Part shown: positions 36,210 to 44,574 of the stretch, in pieces
How the letters are laid out: the number at the start of each line of letters is the position of its first letter
Numbering within the stretch: the first letter of the stretch is position 1
Assembly: GCF_018502485.1 (NCBI RefSeq)
Contig: NZ_CP075546.1
Origin: Methanospirillum purgamenti
GTDB lineage: Archaea; Halobacteriota; Methanomicrobia; Methanomicrobiales; Methanospirillaceae
Length of the DNA: 64,000 nt
Direction: 5' to 3' (one strand)
The notes under the pieces: generated by a model
The model's database searches: none
What the model saw: only the letters and a program-made list of their open reading frames with translations
What the model was told of the DNA's origin: nothing
Made by a program: the position numbers and the translations under genes

Positions 36210-37166
36210 ATGATTAGTGTTAATACATATGCCCTTCCCGTTGTGCTCGATATGATGCGCAACGCTGAGATTTTGGGTATTAAAGTCCACACCCTTGAAA
36301 ATGGGACAACTGTGATCGACTGTGGTGTGAGAGAGAATGGGTGTCATGAAGCCGGCCTGCAGTTCCTGAAAGTCTGCGCCGGAGGATTAATTGAACCAAC
36401 CATTGTCCATCAGCCTATTTCCGGCCAGGTGTTTCCTTTCGTTCATCTGACGGTAAAACACCCAATTATTGCCTGTCTTGGTTCTCAGAAAGCGGGTTGG
36501 GTAATCAGGAGAAATAACTTTTTTGCGATGGGGTCCGGACCAGCACGGGCGCTTGCCTTAAAACCCAAAGGGACGTATCAGGCAATTCAGTATCACGACA
36601 CTTCAGATATTGCAATAATTGCTCTTGAAGCCGGTGTTCTTCCAGATGAAGATATATGTTCGTATATAGCAGAAAAGTGTGGAGTAAAACCCAAAAACCT
36701 CTATGCTCTTGTTGCATCTACCCGGAGTATTGTAGGATCTATTCAAATTTCCGGAAGAATTGTCACGATGGCGATGCATAAACTCGAGGATATGGGATAT
36801 GATCTCTCAAATATCGTAAATGCTGCCGGAAGATCGCCTGTTGCTCCAATAAAAAATACCTTTGAGCAGGCGATGGGGGTTACTAATGACTGTAATATCT
36901 ATTATGGATCAGTTATGATATCCACACGACTATACTCTGACGAGTTTTCCAGGATCACATCAGATAACTCTGAGATGTACGGAAGGCCATTTTACGAATT
37001 ATTTAAAAATGCAAACTATGACTTTGTCAATATCGGTTCCTATCTTGGATTTTCACCAGCCGAACTTACCGTAAATGACTGTACTACCGGAAAAATATAC
37101 CATTTCGGCAGGTTAAACGAGGAGGTTCTCCTCGAATCCTTTAACGCTATATACGATAAGATTTAG
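36210..37166 (+). CDS. mch: Methenyltetrahydromethanopterin cyclohydrolase
   Basis: This 318-residue cytosolic enzyme reversibly hydrolyses methenyl-H4MPT from formyl-H4MPT in CO2-reducing methanogenesis. It begins M-I-S-V-N-T-Y-A-L, close to the usual N-terminus of Mch, so the GTG at 36180, ten codons upstream, is unlikely. Characteristic segments are T-V-I-D-C-G-V near residues 36-42, Q-F-L-K-V-C-A-G-G, MGSGPARALALKPK, R-S-P-V-A-P-I and the V-N-D-C-T-T-G-K-I/Y-H-F-G end. The length is normal. It is a single gene, convergent with the ferredoxin gene. Confidence 0.96.
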   Translation: MISVNTYALPVVLDMMRNAEILGIKVHTLENGTTVIDCGVRENGCHEAGLQFLKVCAGGLIEPTIVHQPISGQVFPFVHLTVKHPIIACLGSQKAGWVIRRNNFFAMGSGPARALALKPKGTYQAIQYHDTSDIAIIALEAGVLPDEDICSYIAEKCGVKPKNLYALVASTRSIVGSIQISGRIVTMAMHKLEDMGYDLSNIVNAAGRSPVAPIKNTFEQAMGVTNDCNIYYGSVMISTRLYSDEFSRITSDNSEMYGRPFYELFKNANYDFVNIGSYLGFSPAELTVNDCTTGKIYHFGRLNEEVLLESFNAIYDKI

Positions 37167-37441
37167 ACAGGGCGGGGTTCTTCCTTGTACCGCTTTTTTG
37201 CCATGTCCACATAACTGGTCATTTGTACGGCACCGACAATACAGGCTTTGGCGCATTTCCCACACCCGATGCAGGTGTCAGGGCTTACAACCCACGCCTT
37301 TGGAACTTTTTGATCCTCTTTCCCGAGAAGTTCAACTGAACCGGTAGGGCATACAGAAACACAGTCTCCACAGCCCTCACAAGCAAAGGGTTCAAACCAG
37401 GGGAATTTTTTTGGTGTCTTCCCGGTATCTTCTTCTCCCAT
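37163..37441 (-). CDS. 2x[4Fe-4S] ferredoxin
   Basis: A 92-residue ferredoxin with two CxxCxxCxxxC motifs: C-E-G-C-G-D-C-V-S-V-C-P (about residues 21-32) and C-I-G-C-G-K-C-A-K-A-C (57-67), separated by 25 residues with K-V-P-K-A-W. It is the last gene of a minus-strand set with two flavin split-barrel proteins and a CCG iron-sulfur protein and is likely their electron carrier. Its end overlaps the mch stop region by 4 bases. Confidence 0.9.
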   Translation of the reverse strand: MGEEDTGKTPKKFPWFEPFACEGCGDCVSVCPTGSVELLGKEDQKVPKAWVVSPDTCIGCGKCAKACIVGAVQMTSYVDMAKKRYKEEPRPV

Positions 37442-37479
37442 TCCGGGAAAAGGTTGAAAAAAGATATTATTATATCTGT

Positions 37480-37944
37480 CTATTTGCCAGGAATGTCAGT
37501 CCAGCGTGCCTTCTCCCATGCATCAACTGCATCAGGAGCCATGACATCCAGACGCTGACCTGCCTCTGCACCAGGTTTTGTACAATACAATTCGGTCAGA
37601 TCAACAACCAGAACTGTATCGGTTGCGATTCCTTCGGCCATCTGTTTGAGTGATTCAAATTCCGGGCCTGACTTCAGGATTTTTCCCTTTCCTTTAAACT
37701 GGTACGCTGCACGAATACCTCCCTGCCTGGATACACCAAACGCGACCCATGGATTTTTGGTAACAGCAGCCTCAATGAGGCCAATCTCTCCTTTTTCCAT
37801 CGCAAACGCGACCTGATCAGGCTTTGTAACTCTGGCGAACCGTGAAACGGTAACCAGTGGCACCCCTTCCGGAGTAGCAACACACAGGTGACATCCCATC
37901 AGCTCAATCCAGCCTTTCATCCGCTCAGTCAGAATTATTGACAT
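37480..37944 (-). CDS. Flavin split-barrel (pyridoxamine 5'-phosphate oxidase-like) protein A
   Basis: A 154-residue protein of the FMN- or F420-binding split-barrel fold. H-L-C-V-A-T-P-E-G-V-P-L-V-T-V-S-R-F near residues 19-36 forms the first hairpin, followed by K-N-P-W-V-A-F-G-V and A-A-Y-Q-F-K-G-K-G-K-I. Its cofactor cannot be read. It lies 10 bases after split-barrel gene B and 38 bases before the ferredoxin, in a likely operon. Confidence 0.78.
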   Translation of the reverse strand: MSIILTERMKGWIELMGCHLCVATPEGVPLVTVSRFARVTKPDQVAFAMEKGEIGLIEAAVTKNPWVAFGVSRQGGIRAAYQFKGKGKILKSGPEFESLKQMAEGIATDTVLVVDLTELYCTKPGAEAGQRLDVMAPDAVDAWEKARWTDIPGK

Positions 37945-37954
37945 CCTTTACACC

Positions 37955-38440
37955 TCACTGGATACGCTCTCCGGTTTTTCCTTTCTCAATAGAGTAAATC
38001 TCTTCGACATGCAGGACGACAACACCCCGCTGGGCAGGTTTTGGAAATACAATATCTGGTGGGACTTCTTTTGGTGGTTCAAGTGTTGCCCAGTCTCCCC
38101 ACTTGTCTAAAATTTCCTTGGCCTTAACTCCGTACCAGTCAAATTCCGGGGGGAACCCATACTCAATATCAACTGCTTTCCCTTTGAAAACCCAGTCACG
38201 CCCAGCATCCATCGGATGGCAGATTGCGATACTACACTCAGGATTTTCCTTCAGGTTCATCTTAGTCTTGAGCAGAAACATATCTGAAATCAGAATTTTA
38301 TCATCACCATGCGTTGCAACAAATCTCATGGCAGCGATATTTGGTTTACCGTCAAGGCTGGAGGTAGCCATATGAATAAGACTTCCACCCTTCCCTGGAA
38401 CCCGTAAGGCTTCTTTCATCTCATTGGTGAATGTAACCAT
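37955..38440 (-). CDS. Flavin split-barrel (pyridoxamine 5'-phosphate oxidase-like) protein B
   Basis: A 161-residue split-barrel protein, only distantly like protein A. The pattern H-M-A-T-S-S-L-D-G-K-P-N-I-A-A-M-R-F-V, D-K-I-L-I-S-D-M-F, K-T-K-M-N-L-K-E-N-P and A-G-R-D-W-V-F-K-G-K-A is that of flavoproteins or F420-binding proteins that reduce small molecules. It is co-oriented with and just upstream of A. It follows the CCG protein gene after about 65 bases. Confidence 0.8.
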   Translation of the reverse strand: MVTFTNEMKEALRVPGKGGSLIHMATSSLDGKPNIAAMRFVATHGDDKILISDMFLLKTKMNLKENPECSIAICHPMDAGRDWVFKGKAVDIEYGFPPEFDWYGVKAKEILDKWGDWATLEPPKEVPPDIVFPKPAQRGVVVLHVEEIYSIEKGKTGERIQ

Positions 38441-38505
38441 GTTCCATCTCCATTTCTATATGAAAACAGGATATGCAGAGAATAATAGTTTACTATTTTA
38501 TTCTC

Positions 38506-39582
38506 TTACTTAACCGGGTAACCAAATGCGGCAGTTCCGGCTTTTCCTAAATCTTCTTTCAGAGCCATTTTAACGAGCTGTGTGATGTAATATGGTGTCA
38601 GATTCATCTCTTTACAGGTCATCCGCATTACTGAAACACACGCAGGGCAGATGAAACAGTACCCCTCAGCACCGGCGTCTATTGCATCCTGAATGTTCAT
38701 ATGCTGGAATTTCATTGCCCGTTCATGCTGGGTGTGAAAGATACTGCAGCAACAACAAAGCCGATTGTCTCCGGTGTACTTTCTTTTGTCTTCAACACAG
38801 GTAACGCCAATCAGACTGAGTATTTCCTCAAGCCAGTCTCTCCAGATCTCACCTTCCTTTGCTGCATAACGCGTAGTACACCCTCCCTGATATGCCATCT
38901 TCATGTTTAGCGGAGTAATTTTGTCTTTGTGATCACGGAGCCAGTTTCTGATATACTCAAGGATGTGAACCGGTTTGAAAGGAACTTCAATGCGATCCTG
39001 GATTGCGACGGTTGTCAGAACATTATAACAGGCATCATGTGTGAATACAATTTCAGAAACTCCGTATTCTTTTGCTGCATCAGCCAGGTTTTTGACCAGG
39101 GTTGGAAGAAATTCATAAGGTCTGGAGCCCCGTCCAAGATGAGTCTCAGTAAACCCGCAACAATAATCCCCTCCTCCGATGAGTGTGGTCTCATCAAACA
39201 TTATGCCAGTTAAAAATTCCTGCTGTGGAACAACCTCATAGATACCACACAGAGAAATTAACGCACCACCAGGCTTTCCTGGTCTGACAATCTTTGGTTT
39301 TACCAGCCAGTCAGAAGCGGGTTTTGCATTGTTCGGAATCCCTAATACCTGCGTCTGCTCCTGTCTCCATAATATCAGATCCCAGGGATTTGCTCCAAGT
39401 GGACAGTATTCATTACAGGCAGCACAGGTGATACACTCCTTAAGAATTGGAGCCATTTCCCCATTTATTAACGCACTTATCTGCTCTTTTGTCTCTTTTT
39501 CATCGTATGAGACATAGGGACACTTTGTCAGGCATTCCCCTTTGCACCGGGAAAAATCACACTTCGCAGCATCAAAACCCAT
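38506..39582 (-). CDS. Iron-sulfur protein with two CCG (HdrB/D-like) domains
   Basis: About 358 residues from ATG 39582 (M-G-F-D-A-A-K-C). A first cysteine set C-D-F-S-R-C-K-G-E-C-L-T-K-C-P and a second, C-I-T-C-A-A-C-N-E-Y-C-P, bind Fe-S clusters. Two CCG-type units follow: one around G-G-D-Y-C-C-G-F with H-D-A-C, and one with Q-G-G-C-T-T-R...L-C-C-C-C-S then C-F-I-C-P-A-C. This is the architecture of heterodisulfide reductase HdrD-like and GlpC-like proteins. Its substrate is unknown. A longer open frame from 39741 would overlap the chemoreceptor start and has no family support, so I prefer 39582. Confidence 0.85.
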   Translation of the reverse strand: MGFDAAKCDFSRCKGECLTKCPYVSYDEKETKEQISALINGEMAPILKECITCAACNEYCPLGANPWDLILWRQEQTQVLGIPNNAKPASDWLVKPKIVRPGKPGGALISLCGIYEVVPQQEFLTGIMFDETTLIGGGDYCCGFTETHLGRGSRPYEFLPTLVKNLADAAKEYGVSEIVFTHDACYNVLTTVAIQDRIEVPFKPVHILEYIRNWLRDHKDKITPLNMKMAYQGGCTTRYAAKEGEIWRDWLEEILSLIGVTCVEDKRKYTGDNRLCCCCSIFHTQHERAMKFQHMNIQDAIDAGAEGYCFICPACVSVMRMTCKEMNLTPYYITQLVKMALKEDLGKAGTAAFGYPVK

Positions 39583-39672
39583 ATGAGACAGTCGCTTTTC
39601 AGAGAGAAAAGATCTGTTCTTTGATTCTTTCACAAATCCTATCCATTGATAAGGAATGGTGAGAAATCCTCC

Positions 39673-41853
39673 ATGAGTTTTATGGAGTTTCGCCCTGATC
39701 AGAATTCCGAAAAAATATCGAATAATCTGACATACACGCATTCACTGCTCTCTACAGTCCAGGTGCCCTTCCTCCTTCTCTCCGGGGATGTAGTGTCTTT
39801 CTCTAATCCTGCGGCCCAGTCTCTCCTTGGAATCAACACACTCAATAAAGTAAAGATTACGTCAATTTTTCCGGAAAAACAACCGGATGGCACTCTGTCA
39901 AGTTCACGATGGACTGACGCAATATGGAGAACGACGCCAAATTCTCCTCAAATCTGTACCATTTACCTGCAGAAGAGTGATGGAGAATTATTTCCTGCAG
40001 AGGTAAGGATCTCCTCTTCTGACATCGAAGGAATTACCCACATATGCGCGATTATTGATACCTCAAAAGAAGTCGCAGAAAAAAACCGGGCTGATGATCT
40101 TTCCCGGGAGTTAAAACAGAAATCTGTCTGGTATGAAGCAATTCTTGACGCCATCCCATTCCCGATATCTGTTACCGATCCAGAGATGATCTGGACCTAT
40201 GTCAATACAGCAGTTGAAAAATTCAAACGGACCACCCGGCAGAAACTTGTCGGTAAAAAGTGCGGGAATGTTGCAGGCATTGAAAAACTCCGGAGAGGAA
40301 TTACTGAAACCTTTTTTGAAGACCATGGGATGCACTTTAAAATTGATGTTGCGTTCCTTCATGATCGTGAAGGTAAGGTAATGGGACAGGTGGAAGTAGT
40401 CCAGAACATCTCAAAGATAGTCGAGCTTCAAACAAGAGCAGAACGTATCGTTCGTGAAAATCCAATTCCAATGCTCATCATCGATCCAGCATATAAAATA
40501 GTTCAGACAAACGATGCATTCCTGTCACTTACCAATTATACCAATGATGCTTTGAAATCCATATCGTTCCGTGACTTTACCCAGGTGACAAAGAGTACCC
40601 TGGACATTGCCGGTGTCTTTTCAAGTCAGAAGAATAAGTCTGGGGAGGTTATCTATCGGTTTCCATCCGGAGAAAAAGAACTCGCCCTATTTGCAATCCC
40701 CCTGGTGGATGGAGAAGGCAACACGAGTGATGTTCTCATCTGCATGGTAGACATGACCAATGAGCGAAATACAGATCGAATGCTGCAACGGAGCATTCAT
40801 GAGCTCGGCGGAACTCTTGCGACAATTGCCGGAAAAAATCTTGCGATCTCTGTATCATGTGATAATTCAGATCCACTGTGTGAGGTTAAGACCGACCTCG
40901 ACAACGCAATATCCAATATCAGAAAAACTCTTGCAGAAATAACTGACCAGGTCCAGGTGCTTGAATCATCAATGGAGACTATCGGAAACGAAACTGTTCA
41001 GATATCAAAAGGGGCGGAGAAAGTAGCATCAACTGCTGAAACCACAGCGTCAAAGATGAAAGAACAGGTCGTCGCCATAACTGAATTACTGCAAAGCATC
41101 GAAGGCCTTTCAGCTTCTTTTGAAGAGATAGCCAGCACTTCTCAGGAGGTGATGACACTTGCCAATACTGCCACACAGTCAGGCCAGTCAGCTCTCATGC
41201 AGGGGAATGAAGCCTCGAAAAAGATGGAAGCTGTTGAGACAATCTCACGAAAAGCGGTTGAGGAAATCGGAGATCTGAATATAAAAATTACAGATATCTC
41301 AAAGGTTGTGAAGGTTATTGCAGATATTGCAAATCAGACAAATCTGCTTGCTCTTAATGCTGCAATTGAGGCTGCCAGGGCAGGAGATGCAGGAAGAGGA
41401 TTTGCAGTCGTCGCTGGAGAAGTCAAGAACCTTGCAGGAGAATCACGTCGGGCGACCGAACATATTGAACAAGTGATATCTGAAATAATATCCCAGAGTC
41501 AGAAGACATCCGGACTCATGACAAATGTATTTGACGAGATCGTTGTCGGGATCGGGAGTGTAAAACAGACCGTTGATGCCCTTGAACAGATTGTGGGAGA
41601 CATTGGTAGTGCTGCAACAGGCATTGGTGAGATCACCAGGGCAAATGAGAATCAACTGGTTGAGATTGAACGGATAAGCGGAGGTGTATCACTCATCAGT
41701 GAAATCGCCATGGATAACGAAGAGAAGATATCTGGATTAGCCACAATAGCAGAGACAACCAGTGAATCACTTGAAAAGGTTATGGCTGAGTCATCCGAAG
41801 TTCAGGAGATGTCTGCACGACTCAAAACAGACCTTGGTGAATTTACCCTCTGA
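39673..41853 (+). CDS. Soluble PAS-containing methyl-accepting chemotaxis protein
   Basis: About 726 residues. Two to three PAS/PAC units fill residues 20-370; PAS positions include N-P-A-A-Q-S-L-L-G and D-P-A-Y-K-I-V-Q-T-N-D-A-F. A coiled signalling domain begins near 380, with the highly conserved hairpin tip A-N-Q-T-N-L-L-A-L-N-A-A-I-E-A-A-R-A-G-D-A-G-R-G-F-A-V-V around 570-600. There is no transmembrane segment, so it would sense an internal signal or redox/ligand bound to PAS. The start is ATG 39673, with GGTGAG upstream; TTG at 39646 is less likely. Divergent from the CCG iron-sulfur gene. Confidence 0.9.
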   Translation: MSFMEFRPDQNSEKISNNLTYTHSLLSTVQVPFLLLSGDVVSFSNPAAQSLLGINTLNKVKITSIFPEKQPDGTLSSSRWTDAIWRTTPNSPQICTIYLQKSDGELFPAEVRISSSDIEGITHICAIIDTSKEVAEKNRADDLSRELKQKSVWYEAILDAIPFPISVTDPEMIWTYVNTAVEKFKRTTRQKLVGKKCGNVAGIEKLRRGITETFFEDHGMHFKIDVAFLHDREGKVMGQVEVVQNISKIVELQTRAERIVRENPIPMLIIDPAYKIVQTNDAFLSLTNYTNDALKSISFRDFTQVTKSTLDIAGVFSSQKNKSGEVIYRFPSGEKELALFAIPLVDGEGNTSDVLICMVDMTNERNTDRMLQRSIHELGGTLATIAGKNLAISVSCDNSDPLCEVKTDLDNAISNIRKTLAEITDQVQVLESSMETIGNETVQISKGAEKVASTAETTASKMKEQVVAITELLQSIEGLSASFEEIASTSQEVMTLANTATQSGQSALMQGNEASKKMEAVETISRKAVEEIGDLNIKITDISKVVKVIADIANQTNLLALNAAIEAARAGDAGRGFAVVAGEVKNLAGESRRATEHIEQVISEIISQSQKTSGLMTNVFDEIVVGIGSVKQTVDALEQIVGDIGSAATGIGEITRANENQLVEIERISGGVSLISEIAMDNEEKISGLATIAETTSESLEKVMAESSEVQEMSARLKTDLGEFTL

Positions 41854-41931
41854 ATTTTATCCTCTGATCGTTGGGTAAAAGGGTTCCATGAACCGGCGAT
41901 CTTTAATAAATAATTATCTGAATTATAACTC

Positions 41932-42474
41932 ATGGAACAAGAAATCCTCACCAAGGGGAGTCTCCTAGCCCGAGGTATTTTTGCTGTAATTATCGGAATT
42001 CTCTGTTTTACCATTCCGATGGCGATGGAAGCAGTCATTGCCTATATTGTGGGAATATTCCTGCTTATTATATCCCTCATGACCGGTGGAATGAGCCTGT
42101 CATCAAGTCAACAAGGAAGATGGCCTATCCTGATCCTTGCAATCATCGGGGTGATAATTGCCATTCTGACATTTATATCTCCGTTCTCAATGGTTGTTGC
42201 TATTACTATTTTGATTGCAGCCTGGGCGATAATAACCGGCATTACAGAACTATTCGTCGCCTATTCCTTTAAAGAACTTCCATTCAGAGCACTTTTAGGA
42301 GTTAACGGCTTTATTGGTGTACTCTTTGGCATCCTGATTGCCTTTGCACCTATCCCGACAGCCGGATCTTTGGTTCTCATCATCCTGCTTGGCATTTACT
42401 GTCTGGTATTTGGTATTATCAGTATCATTGCCGGTCTGATGATGAAAAAAGGTGAGATGGTCATCACATACTGA
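41932..42474 (+). CDS. HdeD/DUF308-family membrane protein
   Basis: A 180-residue protein with six hydrophobic helices, arranged as repeats of a two-helix unit typical for the HdeD/DUF308 family. Pieces such as G-I-F-A-V-I-I-G-I-L-C-F and L-I-A-A-W-A-I-I-T-G-I-T-E-L match the family. The bacterial namesake is tied to acid resistance, which need not apply here. A TATA-like tttaataaataa lies about 25 bases upstream, giving a short leader. Confidence 0.82.
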   Translation: MEQEILTKGSLLARGIFAVIIGILCFTIPMAMEAVIAYIVGIFLLIISLMTGGMSLSSSQQGRWPILILAIIGVIIAILTFISPFSMVVAITILIAAWAIITGITELFVAYSFKELPFRALLGVNGFIGVLFGILIAFAPIPTAGSLVLIILLGIYCLVFGIISIIAGLMMKKGEMVITY

Positions 42475-42520
42475 CGAACAAACCTATTTCTTTTTTATGG
42501 ATTCGCAGTGACCATCAGAT

Positions 42521-43723
42521 ATGGTACCTGTTCCAGTCCTGCCGACGACTCTTGGCTCTTTAACACTTGAAAATCCGTTTATTCTTGCATCCGGACCACC
42601 AACTGCCAGTGCAGATCAAATTCGGCATGCTTTCTCACTTGGCTGGGGAGGTGCGGTCATTAAAACAATCACACCAGACGGGATGGTTATCGAGGATGTA
42701 TCCCCTCGGTTTGCAGCCTGGAAAGATCAGGAGTCACATCTTCTCGGATTTGAAAATATCGAACTCCTGAGCAAAAAGAGCGTATCATACTGGCTGGATG
42801 AGATCCCAAAGATAAGAAAAGAGTTTCCAGAGAAAATCCTGATTGCCAGTATCATGGCCGGAATGGATCCGAAAGAATGGCAACATCTTGCTTCACAGGT
42901 GGCATTTGCAGGAGTCCAAGCCATCGAACTTAATTTCTCCTGCCCTCATGGGATGCCGGAACGGGGACTTGGGGCTGCAATCGGAGGAGATGCAGATCTT
43001 GTTAGAACTCTGACCGGATATGTCAGGGATGCAATTTCAATTCCGCTCATAGTAAAACTCACCCCGAATGTTACTGATATTGTCCCGATAGCACAGGCTG
43101 CAGTTGAAGGTGGAGCAGATATGATATCAGCTATCAACACCGTCCAGAGCCTTATGGGTGTTGACATCGAGACATTTGAGCCTGCACCGTCCGTTGCAGG
43201 ATACTCTACCTATGGAGGATATTCTGGACCAGGAGTGAAACCGATTGGGCTTCGGGTAGTATCACAAATTGCCCGCAGTACCAATGTTCCGGTCATTGGA
43301 ATAGGAGGTGTCAGTTCTTTTGAGGATGCAACGGAATATATCCTGGTCGGAGCGTCAGCAGTTCAGGTCTGTACCGCAGTCATGTGGGGAGGAGCAGGGA
43401 TCATCAGGGAAATGCTCGCCGGTCTTTCCGGATATCTGCAAAGAAAAGGGTACCGCAGTCCGGATGAGATAAGGGGAAAAGCCTTACCACATCTCACCAG
43501 TCATGAGAGCCTTGACCGGAAAAACAGGCTTATTCCTGTCATTGATGTGAAAACCTGTAAAATATGTGGTCAATGTGTAATCTCATGTCGTGATGGTGGA
43601 TATCAGGCATTGATCCTTACAAGGGAAGGGGTAATCCTGGATCCTGACCGGTGTGATACCTGTTCACTCTGCTCACTGGTGTGTCCAACCGGGAGCATAC
43701 GGATGAAACTATCACAACCATGA
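42521..43723 (+). CDS. Dihydropyrimidine dehydrogenase PreA-like protein with ferredoxin tail
   Basis: A 400-residue FMN TIM-barrel protein of the dihydroorotate/dihydropyrimidine dehydrogenase family. N-F-S-C-P-H-G-M-P-E-R-G-L-G (about residues 142-155) is the PreA/DPD active-site loop with its cysteine. V-P-V-I-G-I-G-G-V and the FMN phosphate site follow. The C-terminal 60 residues have two [4Fe-4S] motifs, C-K-I-C-G-Q-C-V-I-S-C and C-D-T-C-S-L-C-S-L-V-C-P. PreT, the usual NADH partner, is not adjacent, so electrons probably come from ferredoxin or another donor. Dihydroorotate dehydrogenase (PyrD) is a weaker alternative because of the ferredoxin tail and the active-site pattern. Confidence 0.85.
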   Translation: MVPVPVLPTTLGSLTLENPFILASGPPTASADQIRHAFSLGWGGAVIKTITPDGMVIEDVSPRFAAWKDQESHLLGFENIELLSKKSVSYWLDEIPKIRKEFPEKILIASIMAGMDPKEWQHLASQVAFAGVQAIELNFSCPHGMPERGLGAAIGGDADLVRTLTGYVRDAISIPLIVKLTPNVTDIVPIAQAAVEGGADMISAINTVQSLMGVDIETFEPAPSVAGYSTYGGYSGPGVKPIGLRVVSQIARSTNVPVIGIGGVSSFEDATEYILVGASAVQVCTAVMWGGAGIIREMLAGLSGYLQRKGYRSPDEIRGKALPHLTSHESLDRKNRLIPVIDVKTCKICGQCVISCRDGGYQALILTREGVILDPDRCDTCSLCSLVCPTGSIRMKLSQP

Positions 43724-43784
43724 ATCCATTTTTCCTGGCGAGAATATCGTTCAATATGAACCTTGAATGAACCGCGATATATTC

Positions 43785-44240
43785 TCATTTATTTGTCTCT
43801 GATTCAAGAAATTCCCTGCATAAATAAGGCTCGATAAAATCTCTGAACTCTTCAGGAGAACATGAACTCCGGCACTCAGGGACCACGGTCTCAACACTCG
43901 CAAGATGTCTTTCCATGAGATCACAGGGAAAATCAGCACATAATCCACAATGAGCGAGATTTTTCTCCAGAACACAATTTCGGATCTCACAATCTCCACC
44001 TATTCTGACAGGGTGCTCATCGTCAGGTTTCAGACATCCATCACAATTCAAGACACTTGGAGGAACATCAAGTCCGTAAATCTTGTTCCAGGTCAGATGA
44101 ACCCGACTCCGATCGGTATCGCTGTGGATATTTTCTTTATAAGCAGGGCATTTCCGGCAATGAAATCCACATCGCCCACGAACATCTCCATTTTCCATAT
44201 ATTCAGGATACTGCATGTCATTCTCGTATGATTTGTCCAT
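43785..44240 (-). CDS. DUF3795-family cysteine-rich protein
   Basis: About 151 residues from ATG 44240. The sequence G-R-C-G-F-H-C-R-K-C-P-A-Y near residue 19 and the clusters N-C-D-G-C, C-E-I-R-N-C and H-C-G-L-C-A-D-F-P-C define the DUF3795 family, which probably binds a metal. A longer open frame to 44300 would begin next to the neighbouring divergent gene in a hydrophobic, AT-rich stretch, so I prefer the shorter start. Function is unknown. Confidence 0.78.
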   Translation of the reverse strand: MDKSYENDMQYPEYMENGDVRGRCGFHCRKCPAYKENIHSDTDRSRVHLTWNKIYGLDVPPSVLNCDGCLKPDDEHPVRIGGDCEIRNCVLEKNLAHCGLCADFPCDLMERHLASVETVVPECRSSCSPEEFRDFIEPYLCREFLESETNK

Positions 44241-44301
44241 ACAGATACTGGTGAGGTAAAGAAAATATAATGTAAGGTAATTTGAATATACCAGAGGCAT
44301 T

Positions 44302-44574
44302 ATGCGTAAAGATGAGATAGAAGAGCGAATTATTCAGATCGAGAAACAAATACGTGATTTGGGCTCTATCCAGCGTGAGCAGGGTGAATTGATCATCTCC
44401 GAACTACGGTCATTCCAGAACCTGTTTATTGAGGAAAAGATCGAAGTAATGCGTAAACAGATCACTCAGGGCTATCAAAGACTCCTTCTTGATTTAGTTT
44501 TAAACACAATGCGTCGTGAATTTGAATCTGTTTGCCCAAATCCATGTTCTTTATATCCTGCATTCCCGTCGACT
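44302..44574 (+). pseudogene. N-terminal part of a wHTH regulator, cut off by an insertion sequence
   Basis: The frame runs from ATG 44302 directly into the IS end at 44575. Its 91 host residues are mostly coiled-coil (I-I-Q-I-E-K-Q-I-R-D-L...) and end with a C-x-x-x-C segment. The layout resembles the first 75 residues of the intact regulator at 54845 (coiled coil then Cys pair). The wHTH part that should follow is missing on this side. The reading frame continues about ten residues into the IS before stopping. Confidence 0.55.

Noticed and set aside
38506..39741. Long form of the CCG iron-sulfur protein starting at 39741
   Set aside because: It would overlap the divergent chemoreceptor start by 69 bases and adds 53 residues with no family support; ATG 39582 gives a family-like N-terminus.
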